From positions 1-16,704 of the forward strand of contig SFOL01000034.1 in assembly GCA_004552385.1 (NCBI GenBank): 16,704 bases of DNA. The letters run 5' to 3'. Shown one piece after another: positions 6,956 through 13,491 of the stretch (its first letter is position 1; every line of letters begins with the position of its first letter). Position numbers and translations under genes: made by a program. The notes beneath the pieces were generated by a model. That model was given only the letters and a program-made list of their open reading frames with translations. It was not told where the DNA came from and ran no database searches. The DNA is from Bacteroidales bacterium. GTDB taxonomy: Bacteria; Bacteroidota; Bacteroidia; Bacteroidales; Marinilabiliaceae.

Positions 6956-7633
6956 CTACAATTCCTGCCTCTTGGCGGCCTCTATAGCCTTCATGACCTC
7001 TGTTGTCTTTGCCGTCATGTCCACCGAGCGTATGATCTCGCCGCTCAAGGCTATGCCGTCGGGGCCCGATGTCATTATGTCCGCTATGTCGGACACGGTT
7101 ATGCCGCCGATGGCTACTATGGGGATGTTGACGCCCTCGCTGCGCGCGGCCCACGTCAGCTCGCGATACCCGTCCAACCCCAGCGTCGGGGCCAGGTTCT
7201 TCTTCGTCGTCGTGAAGCGGAAAGGACCGCAGCCTATGTAGTCCACTGATTTACAGACCCTCATCACGTCCTCTATCGTATTGCACGTCCCGCCTATTAT
7301 GAACTTGTCGCCCAAAATTGCCCGCGCCTCGGCGGGGTCCATGTCGTTCTTGCCGAGGTGCACACCGCTCGCGCCCACTCTTTTGGCCACCTCAACGTGG
7401 TCGTCTATGATAAGCGTGGCTTCAAATTCGTCAGTAAGCCTTTTTATCGCACTGGCGGTCTCCTCCACCTCGGCCTCTGAGGCCCCTTTCATGCGCAACT
7501 GAACCCACAGGCATCCGCCGTTCAGCACTTTGCGCGCCTGCTCCGCGCATTCCGCGCCTGTTTCCGCATTGGTTATGAATTGCAGCCCGAAGTGGTCAAA
7601 CGGGAGCTTGGCATGCGATTGGTTATGGGTCAT
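6956..7633 (-). CDS. thiE: Thiamine-phosphate synthase ThiE
   Basis: The 225-residue product is ThiE, which joins HMP pyrophosphate and thiazole phosphate to thiamin phosphate in the cytoplasm. The substrate and metal motifs are present: WVQLRMKG, LIIDDHVEVAKRVGASGVHLGK, GCGPFRFTTTKKN and PIVAIGGI. IIDDHVE instead of IINDRVE is, from memory, the usual Bacteroidetes form. The first ten or so residues before LPFDHFGLQFIT are a slightly long lead-in, so the true start could be a little further in. It is on the same strand as thiS-G-C-H but separated from them by the 823-residue protein gene. It has its own promoter-like sequence 29 bases upstream and no TPP riboswitch. Identity is very secure. 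Confidence 0.96.
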   Translation of the reverse strand: MTHNQSHAKLPFDHFGLQFITNAETGAECAEQARKVLNGGCLWVQLRMKGASEAEVEETASAIKRLTDEFEATLIIDDHVEVAKRVGASGVHLGKNDMDPAEARAILGDKFIIGGTCNTIEDVMRVCKSVDYIGCGPFRFTTTKKNLAPTLGLDGYRELTWAARSEGVNIPIVAIGGITVSDIADIMTSGPDGIALSGEIIRSVDMTAKTTEVMKAIEAAKRQEL

Positions 7634-7661
7634 CGTTTCTTTTTTGATGCTTGTTAGCGAG

Positions 7662-7692
7662 CTAAAGTACTCATAAGGCCCGAGACGGCAAA
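7662..7692 (-). promoter_or_regulatory. Bacteroidetes-type promoter of thiE
   Basis: On the minus strand TTTG (7692 to 7689), a 19-base spacer and TACTTTAG (7669 to 7662) match the Bacteroidetes sigma factor pattern TTTG-N19-TAnnTTTG with a single mismatch. Transcription would start near 7655, giving a leader of about 22 bases, too short for a riboswitch. Confidence 0.6.
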
Positions 7693-7709
7693 GCGGGGCC
7701 GCGGCCCGC
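7693..7709 (-). terminator. GC-rich hairpin between the polyprenyl synthase gene and thiE (weak terminator?)
   Basis: GCGGGGCCGCGGCCCGC can fold on itself (GCGGG with CCCGC). On the minus strand only TTT follows. The hairpin is 20 bases past the stop at 7730 and abuts the thiE -33 element. It may partly terminate upstream transcription, but the short T-tract makes this uncertain. Confidence 0.35.
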
Positions 7710-7729
7710 CGTGTTGGTTATGCCCGGGG

Positions 7730-8701
7730 TCACACAGTCCGCCCCATGTTATATTCCACCAGGTCTTTTAATGCCTCCTTTGCGGGGCTTTCTGGCAGCG
7801 CGGACAGGTCATCGACCGCCATGGCGGCCAGTCGCCCCATTTTCTCGCGTGCGTACTCCATGCCGCCGTGGCGTGATACCATCTCGAGCGCGGCCTCGGC
7901 CGTGGCGTCCGATTTCGGGTCTAAGCGTATCATGCGCGTAAGCGCCCGCCGCTCGCTCTCAGGTGCTGATCGCAGCGCGGCGATTAGCGGCAGGGTCATT
8001 TTCTGCTCTTTCACGTCGTTCAGGGCGGGTTTGCCGAAGAGGCCGCCCGGGGTGTAGTCGAACATGTCGTCGCGTATCTGGAAAGCCAGCCCCAGATGGT
8101 TGCCGTACGCGGCGAGCGCATCCATGGCCTCTCCGCTCGCTTTCGCGCTTGCCGCTCCCGCCCGTGTGCAGGCTTCAATCAGCGTGGCGGTCTTTTGGCG
8201 TATGACGCCCATGTAGGCCTCCTCTGTCATGTCCATCTTCCGCGCGTGCTCCATCTGGCTCAGCTCGCCGTCGGCCAGGTCGCGCACCGCGCGGCTCACT
8301 ATGCGGAGAATCTCGTAGTGGCCGCCGTCAAGGGCCATCTCCATGCCGCGGGCCAGGAAGAAGTCGCCCACCAGCACGGCAACCTTGCCGCCCCACAGCC
8401 CCATGAGGCTCCACTGTCCGCGGCGGGTGTAGGTCTCGTCCACCACGTCGTCATGGACCAGCGAGGCGTTATGCAGCAGCTCTATCAGGGTCGCCGCGGC
8501 GTATGACGCCTCGCCGACTCCGCCTGCCGCCTCGGCCGCGAGGAACACCAGCAGGGGGCGCATCCGCTTGCCGCGGCGGCGAAACACGTAGCGGGTGGCC
8601 AGGGTCAGCAGGCGGTTGGGAGACTGCAGCTGACTGTCGAAATATGGCTCGAAACGCTTCAGGTGCTCGGCCACCGGGGCTTGTATGTGTTTGAGGTCCA
8701 T
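7730..8701 (-). CDS. Long-chain (octaprenyl-type) polyprenyl diphosphate synthase
   Basis: The 323-residue product is a trans-polyprenyl diphosphate synthase that condenses isopentenyl diphosphate units onto an allylic primer, most likely to make the menaquinone side chain. Both aspartate-rich motifs are intact: LVHDDVVDE (D84, D85, D88) and QIRDDMFDY (D211, D212, D215). GKRMRPLL (44-51) is the substrate-binding motif. The residue five before the first motif is A79; a small residue here normally allows long chains. The frame is open to an ATG at 8752, but I chose the ATG at 8701 (MDLKHIQAPV) because it matches family N-termini and because a promoter -7 element lies at 8741-8748, inside the longer version. 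It is IspB-like; the exact chain length cannot be read from sequence. It diverges from the queD-like gene. Confidence 0.92.
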   Translation of the reverse strand: MDLKHIQAPVAEHLKRFEPYFDSQLQSPNRLLTLATRYVFRRRGKRMRPLLVFLAAEAAGGVGEASYAAATLIELLHNASLVHDDVVDETYTRRGQWSLMGLWGGKVAVLVGDFFLARGMEMALDGGHYEILRIVSRAVRDLADGELSQMEHARKMDMTEEAYMGVIRQKTATLIEACTRAGAASAKASGEAMDALAAYGNHLGLAFQIRDDMFDYTPGGLFGKPALNDVKEQKMTLPLIAALRSAPESERRALTRMIRLDPKSDATAEAALEMVSRHGGMEYAREKMGRLAAMAVDDLSALPESPAKEALKDLVEYNMGRTV

Positions 8702-8719
8702 CCGTGTCGGAAATTCTAT

Positions 8720-8727
8720 TATTTTAG
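8720..8727 (+). promoter_or_regulatory. Candidate -7 element for the queD-like gene
   Basis: TATTTTAG on the plus strand differs from TAnnTTTG at one position, as does the thiE element. It would place the start of transcription about 25 bases before the ATG at 8759. No -33 TTTG at correct spacing was found. Confidence 0.3.
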
Positions 8728-8740
8728 TGGCTCGTTTAAG

Positions 8741-8748
8741 CAAAGTTA
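8741..8748 (-). promoter_or_regulatory. -7 promoter element of the polyprenyl synthase gene
   Basis: TAACTTTG on the minus strand is an exact match to the Bacteroidetes -7 consensus TAnnTTTG, 39 bases upstream of the chosen start at 8701. It decides the start: an ATG at 8752 would lie upstream of the promoter. Confidence 0.55.
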
Positions 8749-8758
8749 CCACTAAAAG

Positions 8759-9202
8759 ATGTCAGTTATTAGGCTCACCAAGGAGTTCTCTTTCGAGATG
8801 GCCCATTTTCTGCCCGGCTATGACGGCCTCTGCAGCAACGTCCACGGGCACTCATACCTGCTCCACGTCACTGTGGCCGGCTCGCCGTCGGACGATCCCT
8901 CCTCTCCCAAGTTCGGCATGGTGATGGATTTCTCTGACCTTAAGAAGATTGTGGGCGAGGAGGTCGTTGGCAGGCTTGACCACGCCCTCATGGTTCGCCG
9001 CGGCTCTGTAGACCCATCGTCGGTGGAGCCCATCACGCGCAGGCTGGTCGAGGTCGATTATCAGCCGACGTGCGAGAATATGCTCGTCGACTTCGCCGGG
9101 CGCATAAGCCGCCGTTTGCCGTGTGGAGTCAGTCTCGTCTCCCTCAGGCTCAACGAGACGGCCACGTCGTTCGCCGAGTGGCGCGCTGAGGATAACGCGT
9201 AG
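8759..9202 (+). CDS. queD: 6-carboxytetrahydropterin synthase / PTPS family (QueD-like)
   Basis: The 147-residue product belongs to the 6-pyruvoyl-tetrahydropterin synthase fold family. In bacteria this is usually QueD, which converts 7,8-dihydroneopterin triphosphate to 6-carboxytetrahydropterin for queuosine and other 7-deazapurines. Zinc ligands H16 (FEMAH), H29 and H31 (HGH) are present. The catalytic cysteine C25 (GLCSNVHGH), the D74-H75 pair (RLDHALM) and E106 (PTCEN) are in place. Length is slightly above the usual 120-140. It stands alone on the plus strand, diverging from the polyprenyl synthase gene and converging with the kinase gene 10 bases downstream, with no terminator between. 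No other queuosine gene lies nearby, so the exact role rests on family knowledge. Confidence 0.9.
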   Translation: MSVIRLTKEFSFEMAHFLPGYDGLCSNVHGHSYLLHVTVAGSPSDDPSSPKFGMVMDFSDLKKIVGEEVVGRLDHALMVRRGSVDPSSVEPITRRLVEVDYQPTCENMLVDFAGRISRRLPCGVSLVSLRLNETATSFAEWRAEDNA

Positions 9203-9212
9203 TGAGCGGCGC

Positions 9213-9860
9213 TCACTTGCGGCCGGCCTTCCAGGCGTCCACCTGGCTCAGCAGGGGTTCGGGCAGCTGGCTCCGTATGGCGTTGATGGCCTTCATGCGG
9301 TCGCCGGCGTTGTTCACGAAGTCGGTGTTGTCTATGTCTATGGTCAGAATGTTGCCCGAGTAGCCGCCCACCCAGTCGTCGTACTTCTTGTTGAGCATGT
9401 GGAGATACTCGTGGCCTATGGCGTTCTCGTAGGGCAGCCCGCGCTGGCGTATGTGCGAGACCAGTGTCGGCACCGACGCCTTGAGGTATATCAGCAGCTC
9501 GGGCGGCTTGATGAATGAGACCATTATCTCGAACAGCTCGCGGTACGTGTTATAGTCCACGCGGCTTATGAGGCCCATGGTCAGAAGGTTCTCAACGAAG
9601 ATGTACGCGTCTTCGTATATTGTGCGGTCCTGCACCACCGTGTCGTCGGACCACATGGCGCGCTGTATTGACTTGAACCTCTTCGTAAGGAAATATACCT
9701 GAAGGTTCAGCGCCCAGCGTTGCATGTCGGCGTAGAAATTCGAGAGGTACGGGTTGGCAACGTCCCCACTGTCGAACGTGCGGAATCCGAACTCGCAGCA
9801 CAGCAGCTCCGCCATGGCGCTCTTGCCACTCCCTATGTTACCGGCTATTCCTATGTACAT
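9213..9860 (-). CDS. Deoxynucleoside kinase family protein with altered EPV motif
   Basis: The 215-residue product belongs to the dCK/dGK-type deoxynucleoside kinases, which phosphorylate deoxynucleosides for salvage in the cytoplasm. The P-loop GNIGSGKS is at 7-14. NPYLSNFYADMQRW, the DRT motif (QDRTIYEDAYIF, from residue 77), KPPELLIYL and the lid RQRGLPYE all fit. The odd point is the segment before NPYL. Relatives have a catalytic glutamate in a motif like YEPVxxNPYL, while here it reads TFDSGDVANPYL. The glutamate is absent, and D30 or D33 may or may not replace it. The reading was checked from the DNA and there is no frameshift. The gene lies 48 bases after the GH3 gene, so the two are probably one transcription unit. 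Substrate preference cannot be deduced. Confidence 0.9.
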   Translation of the reverse strand: MYIGIAGNIGSGKSAMAELLCCEFGFRTFDSGDVANPYLSNFYADMQRWALNLQVYFLTKRFKSIQRAMWSDDTVVQDRTIYEDAYIFVENLLTMGLISRVDYNTYRELFEIMVSFIKPPELLIYLKASVPTLVSHIRQRGLPYENAIGHEYLHMLNKKYDDWVGGYSGNILTIDIDNTDFVNNAGDRMKAINAIRSQLPEPLLSQVDAWKAGRK

Positions 9861-9908
9861 CTGCTATGAAGCCCCCCCTCGCTTTCTGTCGTGTGTCGTT
9901 TGATTATT

Positions 9909-11432
9909 TTATCGGGCCATCCGTGCGGCCATGGCTTTCAGCTCGTCCATTAGCGTCCTGTCGTTCCTAAGGCGCGGCATTTTGTTTTGCCCGCCCATCT
10001 TGTCGTGAGAGCGCATCCACTCTTCAAACAAGCCCTGTGGTGCGACGTTGAGTCGCAGGCGGCCCAACGTTATGTCTTTATACCGTTTGGCCTCGTAGTC
10101 CGAGTTTACGCGCTGCAGTGCCTTGTCCAGCTTTTCGCTGAACTCTTCGGCGTCGGCGGGCGGCGTGTCGAACTCCACCATCCATTCGTGGCAGCCGCGG
10201 GTCTCGGCGTCCATAAAGACGGGGGCAGCCGTATACTCCCTCACGACCGCGCCCGTCTCGCGGCAGGCCTCGGACATGGCCGCCTCCGCGTTGCTTATCA
10301 TCAGCTCTTCGCCAAAGGCGTTGATATACAATTTTGTCCGCCCGCTTATCACGAAGCGGTATGGATCTTTGCCGGTGAAGCGCACGGTGTCGCCTATCAC
10401 GTAGCGCCACAGACCGTTCACGCTCGTTATGGCCATGGCGTAATCCTCGCCGGTTTTCACGCCGCTCAGGGGCACTATCCCTTCCGGCTTGGCCTTGCCC
10501 ACCTCGCCCAGGGGTATGAACTCATAGAACGTGCCATAGTCCAACATCAGCTCCATGCTCTTCTCGGCGGGATCCGTCTGGATTCCGAAGAAGCCTTCGC
10601 TGGCGTTATACGTCTCCATAAAGTGCATCCCGCCGGGGCACAGGCGCTTATATTGTTCTCGGTAGGGGGCGAAGCTTATGCCGCCGTGGATGAAAAGCTC
10701 CATGTCCGGCCACACGTCGGCTATGGTGCTTACTCCACGCCTCTCCATTATGTATTTGAGCAGGACGAGCATCCAGCTCGGCACGCCGGCCATCGACGTC
10801 ACGTTCTGCCCCATGGTGGCGGCTGCTATCTTTTCCAGTTTCTCCTCCCATTCCGACAGCAGGGCCACCTTCTTGCTCGGGGTCTTGAACAGCTCGGTCC
10901 ACATGGGTGCGTTGCCTATCATTATGGCCGATAGGTCGCCCGTCTGGCTGCCCGCGCCCGTGTCGGTCAGCTGTTTGCTGCCGCCCAGCGTCAGGCATTT
11001 GCCTTTCCATATCCTCGTCTTGGGGTTCTGCCTCATATATGTGGCCACGGCGTCGTTCGTCCCCTTCAGGTGGCAGTCGTGTAGGCCCTCGTCGGTCACG
11101 GGTATGAACTTGCTCTTGCTGCCCGACGTGCCGCTGCTCTTGGCGAACCACTTGACGCGTCCGGGCCATGTGACATTCTTCTCGCCCGCCATCATGCGCT
11201 CCACGTACGGGCGGAAGCCGTCATAGTCCGTCACGCTCACGGCCTTGGAGAACTCCTCGTAGCTCATGTCGGGTCTCAGTCCGCGCTCGCGTCCCAGCAT
11301 GGTGGCCGAGCCTCGCGCCAGTATGTGGCGCAGCTGCTCCGCCTGAATAGCCGCCCCTTCGGTGGCCATGCGGTCCATCTGCTTGTAGCGATCGGTGTAG
11401 AGCACGCTCGCCAGCCAGTTTATCAGTGCCAT
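9909..11432 (-). CDS. GH3 auxin-responsive promoter family protein (adenylating enzyme of unknown substrate)
   Basis: The 507-residue product belongs to the GH3 family, members of the acyl-adenylate-forming superfamily. In plants these conjugate amino acids to auxin or jasmonate; the bacterial substrates are not known to me. The nucleotide-binding loop KSSGTSGSKSKFIPVT (98-113) is intact, as are YNASEGFFGIQ in the middle and VIGDTVRFTG plus SGRTKLYINAFGEELM near the C-terminal domain junction. No signal peptide or membrane segment is visible, so it should be cytoplasmic. Length is typical of Bacteroidetes members. It precedes the deoxynucleoside kinase gene by 48 bases. Upstream lies the deoC terminator, so it should have its own promoter in the 11433-11510 interval, but I found no clear -7 element there. 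Confidence 0.92.
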   Translation of the reverse strand: MALINWLASVLYTDRYKQMDRMATEGAAIQAEQLRHILARGSATMLGRERGLRPDMSYEEFSKAVSVTDYDGFRPYVERMMAGEKNVTWPGRVKWFAKSSGTSGSKSKFIPVTDEGLHDCHLKGTNDAVATYMRQNPKTRIWKGKCLTLGGSKQLTDTGAGSQTGDLSAIMIGNAPMWTELFKTPSKKVALLSEWEEKLEKIAAATMGQNVTSMAGVPSWMLVLLKYIMERRGVSTIADVWPDMELFIHGGISFAPYREQYKRLCPGGMHFMETYNASEGFFGIQTDPAEKSMELMLDYGTFYEFIPLGEVGKAKPEGIVPLSGVKTGEDYAMAITSVNGLWRYVIGDTVRFTGKDPYRFVISGRTKLYINAFGEELMISNAEAAMSEACRETGAVVREYTAAPVFMDAETRGCHEWMVEFDTPPADAEEFSEKLDKALQRVNSDYEAKRYKDITLGRLRLNVAPQGLFEEWMRSHDKMGGQNKMPRLRNDRTLMDELKAMAARMAR

Positions 11433-11510
11433 CGTTTTTTATCTGCAAGTGTTCTCTTGTCTGCTTTTCCCCCTGTTCGCACGGTGGGCTTTAACCTCAG
11501 CCGCGTCGGG

Positions 11511-11543
11511 CAAAAAGGGCGGGGTGGGGTGTGTCGCCCCGCT
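11511..11543 (-). terminator. Rho-independent terminator after deoC
   Basis: On the minus strand GCGGGG (11542 to 11537) pairs with CCCCGC (11524 to 11519) across a 12-base loop and is followed within two bases by TTTTT (11516 to 11512). It lies about 27 bases past the deoC stop and separates the dtd-mazG-deoC operon from the GH3 gene. Confidence 0.75.
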
Positions 11544-11569
11544 CCGCCTCGTCTGTTTCGTGTCCGCGC

Positions 11570-12466
11570 CTAAAAGTACTTCTCGGGTGCCTCTTGCCCC
11601 TTCATTGCCAATATCTGCCTCAGCAGGTTGTTGGCCAGTCCGCTCGCACCTATTCGGAACAGGGTGTTCACCGTGTGCGAGTCGCCCAGCGTTTCGCGCA
11701 CTATCTCGTAGTAGAGGGCCGCGTCTTCGGGCGTGCGTACGCCGCCGGCGGGCTTGAAGCCCACTTTGCGCCCCGCCTTGCTCTCGAACGCCTTGATGGC
11801 CTGCGTCATGACGACGGCCGCCTCGGGGCTGGCCCCGTCGCAGTTCTTGCCTGTGCTGGTCTTAATGAAGTCGGCGCCTGCCGCCATGGCTATTATGCTC
11901 GCGTCCCATATCTGCTCGTGGGTTTTCATGGCTCCGGTCTCAAGTATCACTTTCAGCCGGGCGCCTGAGCAGGCTTCGCGTATTGTCATCAGCTCTTCGT
12001 AGACGAACTGGTAATAGCCGTCAAGGAACTCACCGACAGATATCACCACGTCGACCTCCGTGGCGCCTGCCTCAACGGCCTTGCGGACTTCCGCCGCCTT
12101 GATGTCGGCAAACGTCTGGGACGACGGGAAGCAGGCCGCCACCACGGCCCTGTGGACCCCCTCCACTTTGAGGGTGGCCTTGACGGCGGGAGCGAACACC
12201 GAGTAGACGCATATCCCGCCCACGTTCTTAAGCTCGGGATAGTCCTTGCCGAACTGGTTCACCCGCTCCACGAAGCGCGAGACGCTGGCGTTCGAGTCCG
12301 TGTGGCTCAGCGTGGTCAGGTCAATAGCGTTGAACATCGTCTGCAGCGCGTCGGCGTCGCTCAGCCATTTGGCCGAGTTGGCCCGGCAAGTGGCTATGAA
12401 GCCCTCCGCGTTGTCAAGCTTGGCGTCATATTTATACTCGCCAAGTATTTCATCTATCTCTTTCAT
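11570..12466 (-). CDS. deoC: Deoxyribose-phosphate aldolase DeoC
   Basis: The 298-residue product is DeoC, which splits 2-deoxyribose 5-phosphate into acetaldehyde and glyceraldehyde 3-phosphate in deoxynucleoside catabolism. The TIM-barrel motifs are complete: AIDLTTL (48-53 region), VDVVIS (138-143), KVILETGA (172-179), the Schiff-base lysine K202 in DFIKTSTGK, and K238 in VGFKPAGGVRT. The frame stays open upstream to an ATG at 12631, but that stretch overlaps the mazG-like gene in another frame and is shadow sequence. The start at 12466 (MKEIDEILGEYKYDAKL) is 2 bases after the mazG-like stop. Length fits Bacteroidetes DeoC (about 290-300). It is last in the dtd-mazG-deoC operon, and a terminator follows. 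Confidence 0.96.
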   Translation of the reverse strand: MKEIDEILGEYKYDAKLDNAEGFIATCRANSAKWLSDADALQTMFNAIDLTTLSHTDSNASVSRFVERVNQFGKDYPELKNVGGICVYSVFAPAVKATLKVEGVHRAVVAACFPSSQTFADIKAAEVRKAVEAGATEVDVVISVGEFLDGYYQFVYEELMTIREACSGARLKVILETGAMKTHEQIWDASIIAMAAGADFIKTSTGKNCDGASPEAAVVMTQAIKAFESKAGRKVGFKPAGGVRTPEDAALYYEIVRETLGDSHTVNTLFRIGASGLANNLLRQILAMKGQEAPEKYF

Positions 12467-12468
12467 TA

Positions 12469-12855
12469 TTATTGTGCTCTGTCTGGTTTGTCTGTCTTGT
12501 CGCCGTCGCTCCGCAGTTTGGCGTTGTTCTTGTGCCGATCGGCATCGCGCGAGGTCTTTTTCTCGAGGCTTGCGCGAAGCGCCGTCTCCAGATCCACCCC
12601 CGTCTGGTTGGCCAGGCACATCAGCACCCACATCACGTCGGCCATCTCCTCGCCCAAGTCGCGTCTCTCGCCCGCTTTGAAGCTCTGGTCGCCATACGTC
12701 CGCGCCATCACGCGCGCCAGCTCGCCCACCTCCTCGGTCAGGCAGGCCATGTTAGTCAGCTCGCTGAAGTAGCGCACGCCGTAGTCCTTTATCCACTGGT
12801 CCACCATGCGTTGAGCGCCTCTTATGCTCAGCTCGTCGCTTTTGTCTTTGTCCAT
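12469..12855 (-). CDS. MazG-like nucleotide pyrophosphohydrolase
   Basis: The 128-residue product belongs to the all-alpha NTP pyrophosphohydrolase superfamily (MazG / dUTPase-2 fold), which hydrolyses (d)NTPs to NMP and pyrophosphate, often to clear non-standard nucleotides. The Mg-binding helix motifs EEVGE (41-45) and EEMAD (69-73) are intact. Residues after about 100 form a charged, Lys/Asp-rich tail (EKKTSRDADRHKNN) likely to be disordered. It sits between dtd (gap 9 bases) and deoC (gap 2 bases) in one operon, grouping nucleotide and tRNA quality-control functions. Substrate unknown. It is a single-domain protein, unlike the two-domain E. coli MazG. Confidence 0.9.
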   Translation of the reverse strand: MDKDKSDELSIRGAQRMVDQWIKDYGVRYFSELTNMACLTEEVGELARVMARTYGDQSFKAGERRDLGEEMADVMWVLMCLANQTGVDLETALRASLEKKTSRDADRHKNNAKLRSDGDKTDKPDRAQ

Positions 12856-12864
12856 GTGCCGACC

Positions 12865-13329
12865 TTATGCCTTGTTGCGCGTGTCGATTATGATGGTCAC
12901 CGGGCCGTCAGCCTCCATGTCTATCTTCATGTCGGCTCCAAAAACGCCGGTGGGGATGTCTTTGCCCGTGAGCCTTTTCAGCTCGGCCACGAACTCCTCG
13001 TAATATGGCACCGCCACATCAGGTCTCGCCGCGTTGATGAACGACGGGCGGTTGCCTTTCTTGGTCTGTGCGAACAAAGTGAATTGGCTCACCACGAGTA
13101 TGTCGCCGCCCACGTCGGCCACCGACAGGTTCATGTGTCCGTCAGCGTCGCTGAAAATACGCATCTGCGCCACCTTCTGGGCGAGCCATGCGACCTCGGA
13201 TGTGTCCACCTCGGGCCCGTCTGCCGACTCCACGCCAAGCAGGACCATAAGTCCTGCGCCTATGCGCCCGGCCTGGGCCCCGTCGGCCGTCACCGAAGCG
13301 CGGTTCACTCGCTGTATCACGGCTTTCAT
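12865..13329 (-). CDS. dtd: D-aminoacyl-tRNA deacylase (Dtd)
   Basis: The 154-residue product is Dtd, a homodimeric proofreading enzyme that removes D-amino acids (and glycine from tRNA-Ala) from mischarged tRNAs. The SQFTLFA motif is present around residue 80, and the Gly-cisPro motif appears as EADGPVTIII near the C-terminus. In most homologues that stretch reads NDGPVT, so the asparagine is replaced by alanine here. The catalytically important Gly-Pro pair is retained, so activity is expected. The start MKAVIQRVNRASV is canonical and the length is normal. It is the first gene of the dtd-mazG-deoC operon. I found no convincing -7 element in the 13330-13400 stretch upstream. Confidence 0.96.
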   Translation of the reverse strand: MKAVIQRVNRASVTADGAQAGRIGAGLMVLLGVESADGPEVDTSEVAWLAQKVAQMRIFSDADGHMNLSVADVGGDILVVSQFTLFAQTKKGNRPSFINAARPDVAVPYYEEFVAELKRLTGKDIPTGVFGADMKIDMEADGPVTIIIDTRNKA

Positions 13330-13421
13330 AAGATGTGTCTTAACCGGCTCCGCGATGGAGACGCGGTTTGTCTATTGCTTGCGCTTTTTAACATTGTTTT
13401 TCCGAGTGTGAATTTACGCGA

Positions 13422-13429
13422 TATATTTG
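13422..13429 (+). promoter_or_regulatory. -7 promoter element of the deacetylase-like gene
   Basis: TATATTTG is an exact match to the Bacteroidetes -7 consensus TAnnTTTG, 62 bases before the ATG at 13492. The -33 region (TTTTC at about 13398-13402) is a poor match. The predicted 5' leader contains a 6-bp stem (CGCGCT 13452-13457 with AGCGCG 13468-13473). Confidence 0.5.
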
Positions 13430-13491
13430 CGTTCTCAAAATGAAATCTGACCGCGCTCTTGGCGGTTAGCGCGATTACGCCCCCTTAGGTC

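Noticed and set aside
8702..8752. Longer start for the polyprenyl synthase (17 extra residues)
   Set aside because: The extra residues contain the promoter -7 element TAACTTTG and do not look like the family N-terminus.
9987..10934. Long plus-strand open frame (315 codons) opposite the GH3 gene
   Set aside because: It is antisense to a well-supported GH3 gene; the His/Ala/Val-rich composition is typical of a shadow frame.
11433..11510. Search for a GH3 promoter or small RNA in the gap after the deoC terminator
   Set aside because: No TAnnTTTG-like box or conserved structure could be seen; nothing is reported beyond the terminator.
12467..12631. In-frame N-terminal extension of deoC to an ATG at 12631
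   Set aside because: It overlaps the mazG-like gene, has a low-complexity Arg/Gln-rich translation typical of shadow frames, and DeoC homologues start at MKEIDEIL-like sequence at 12466.
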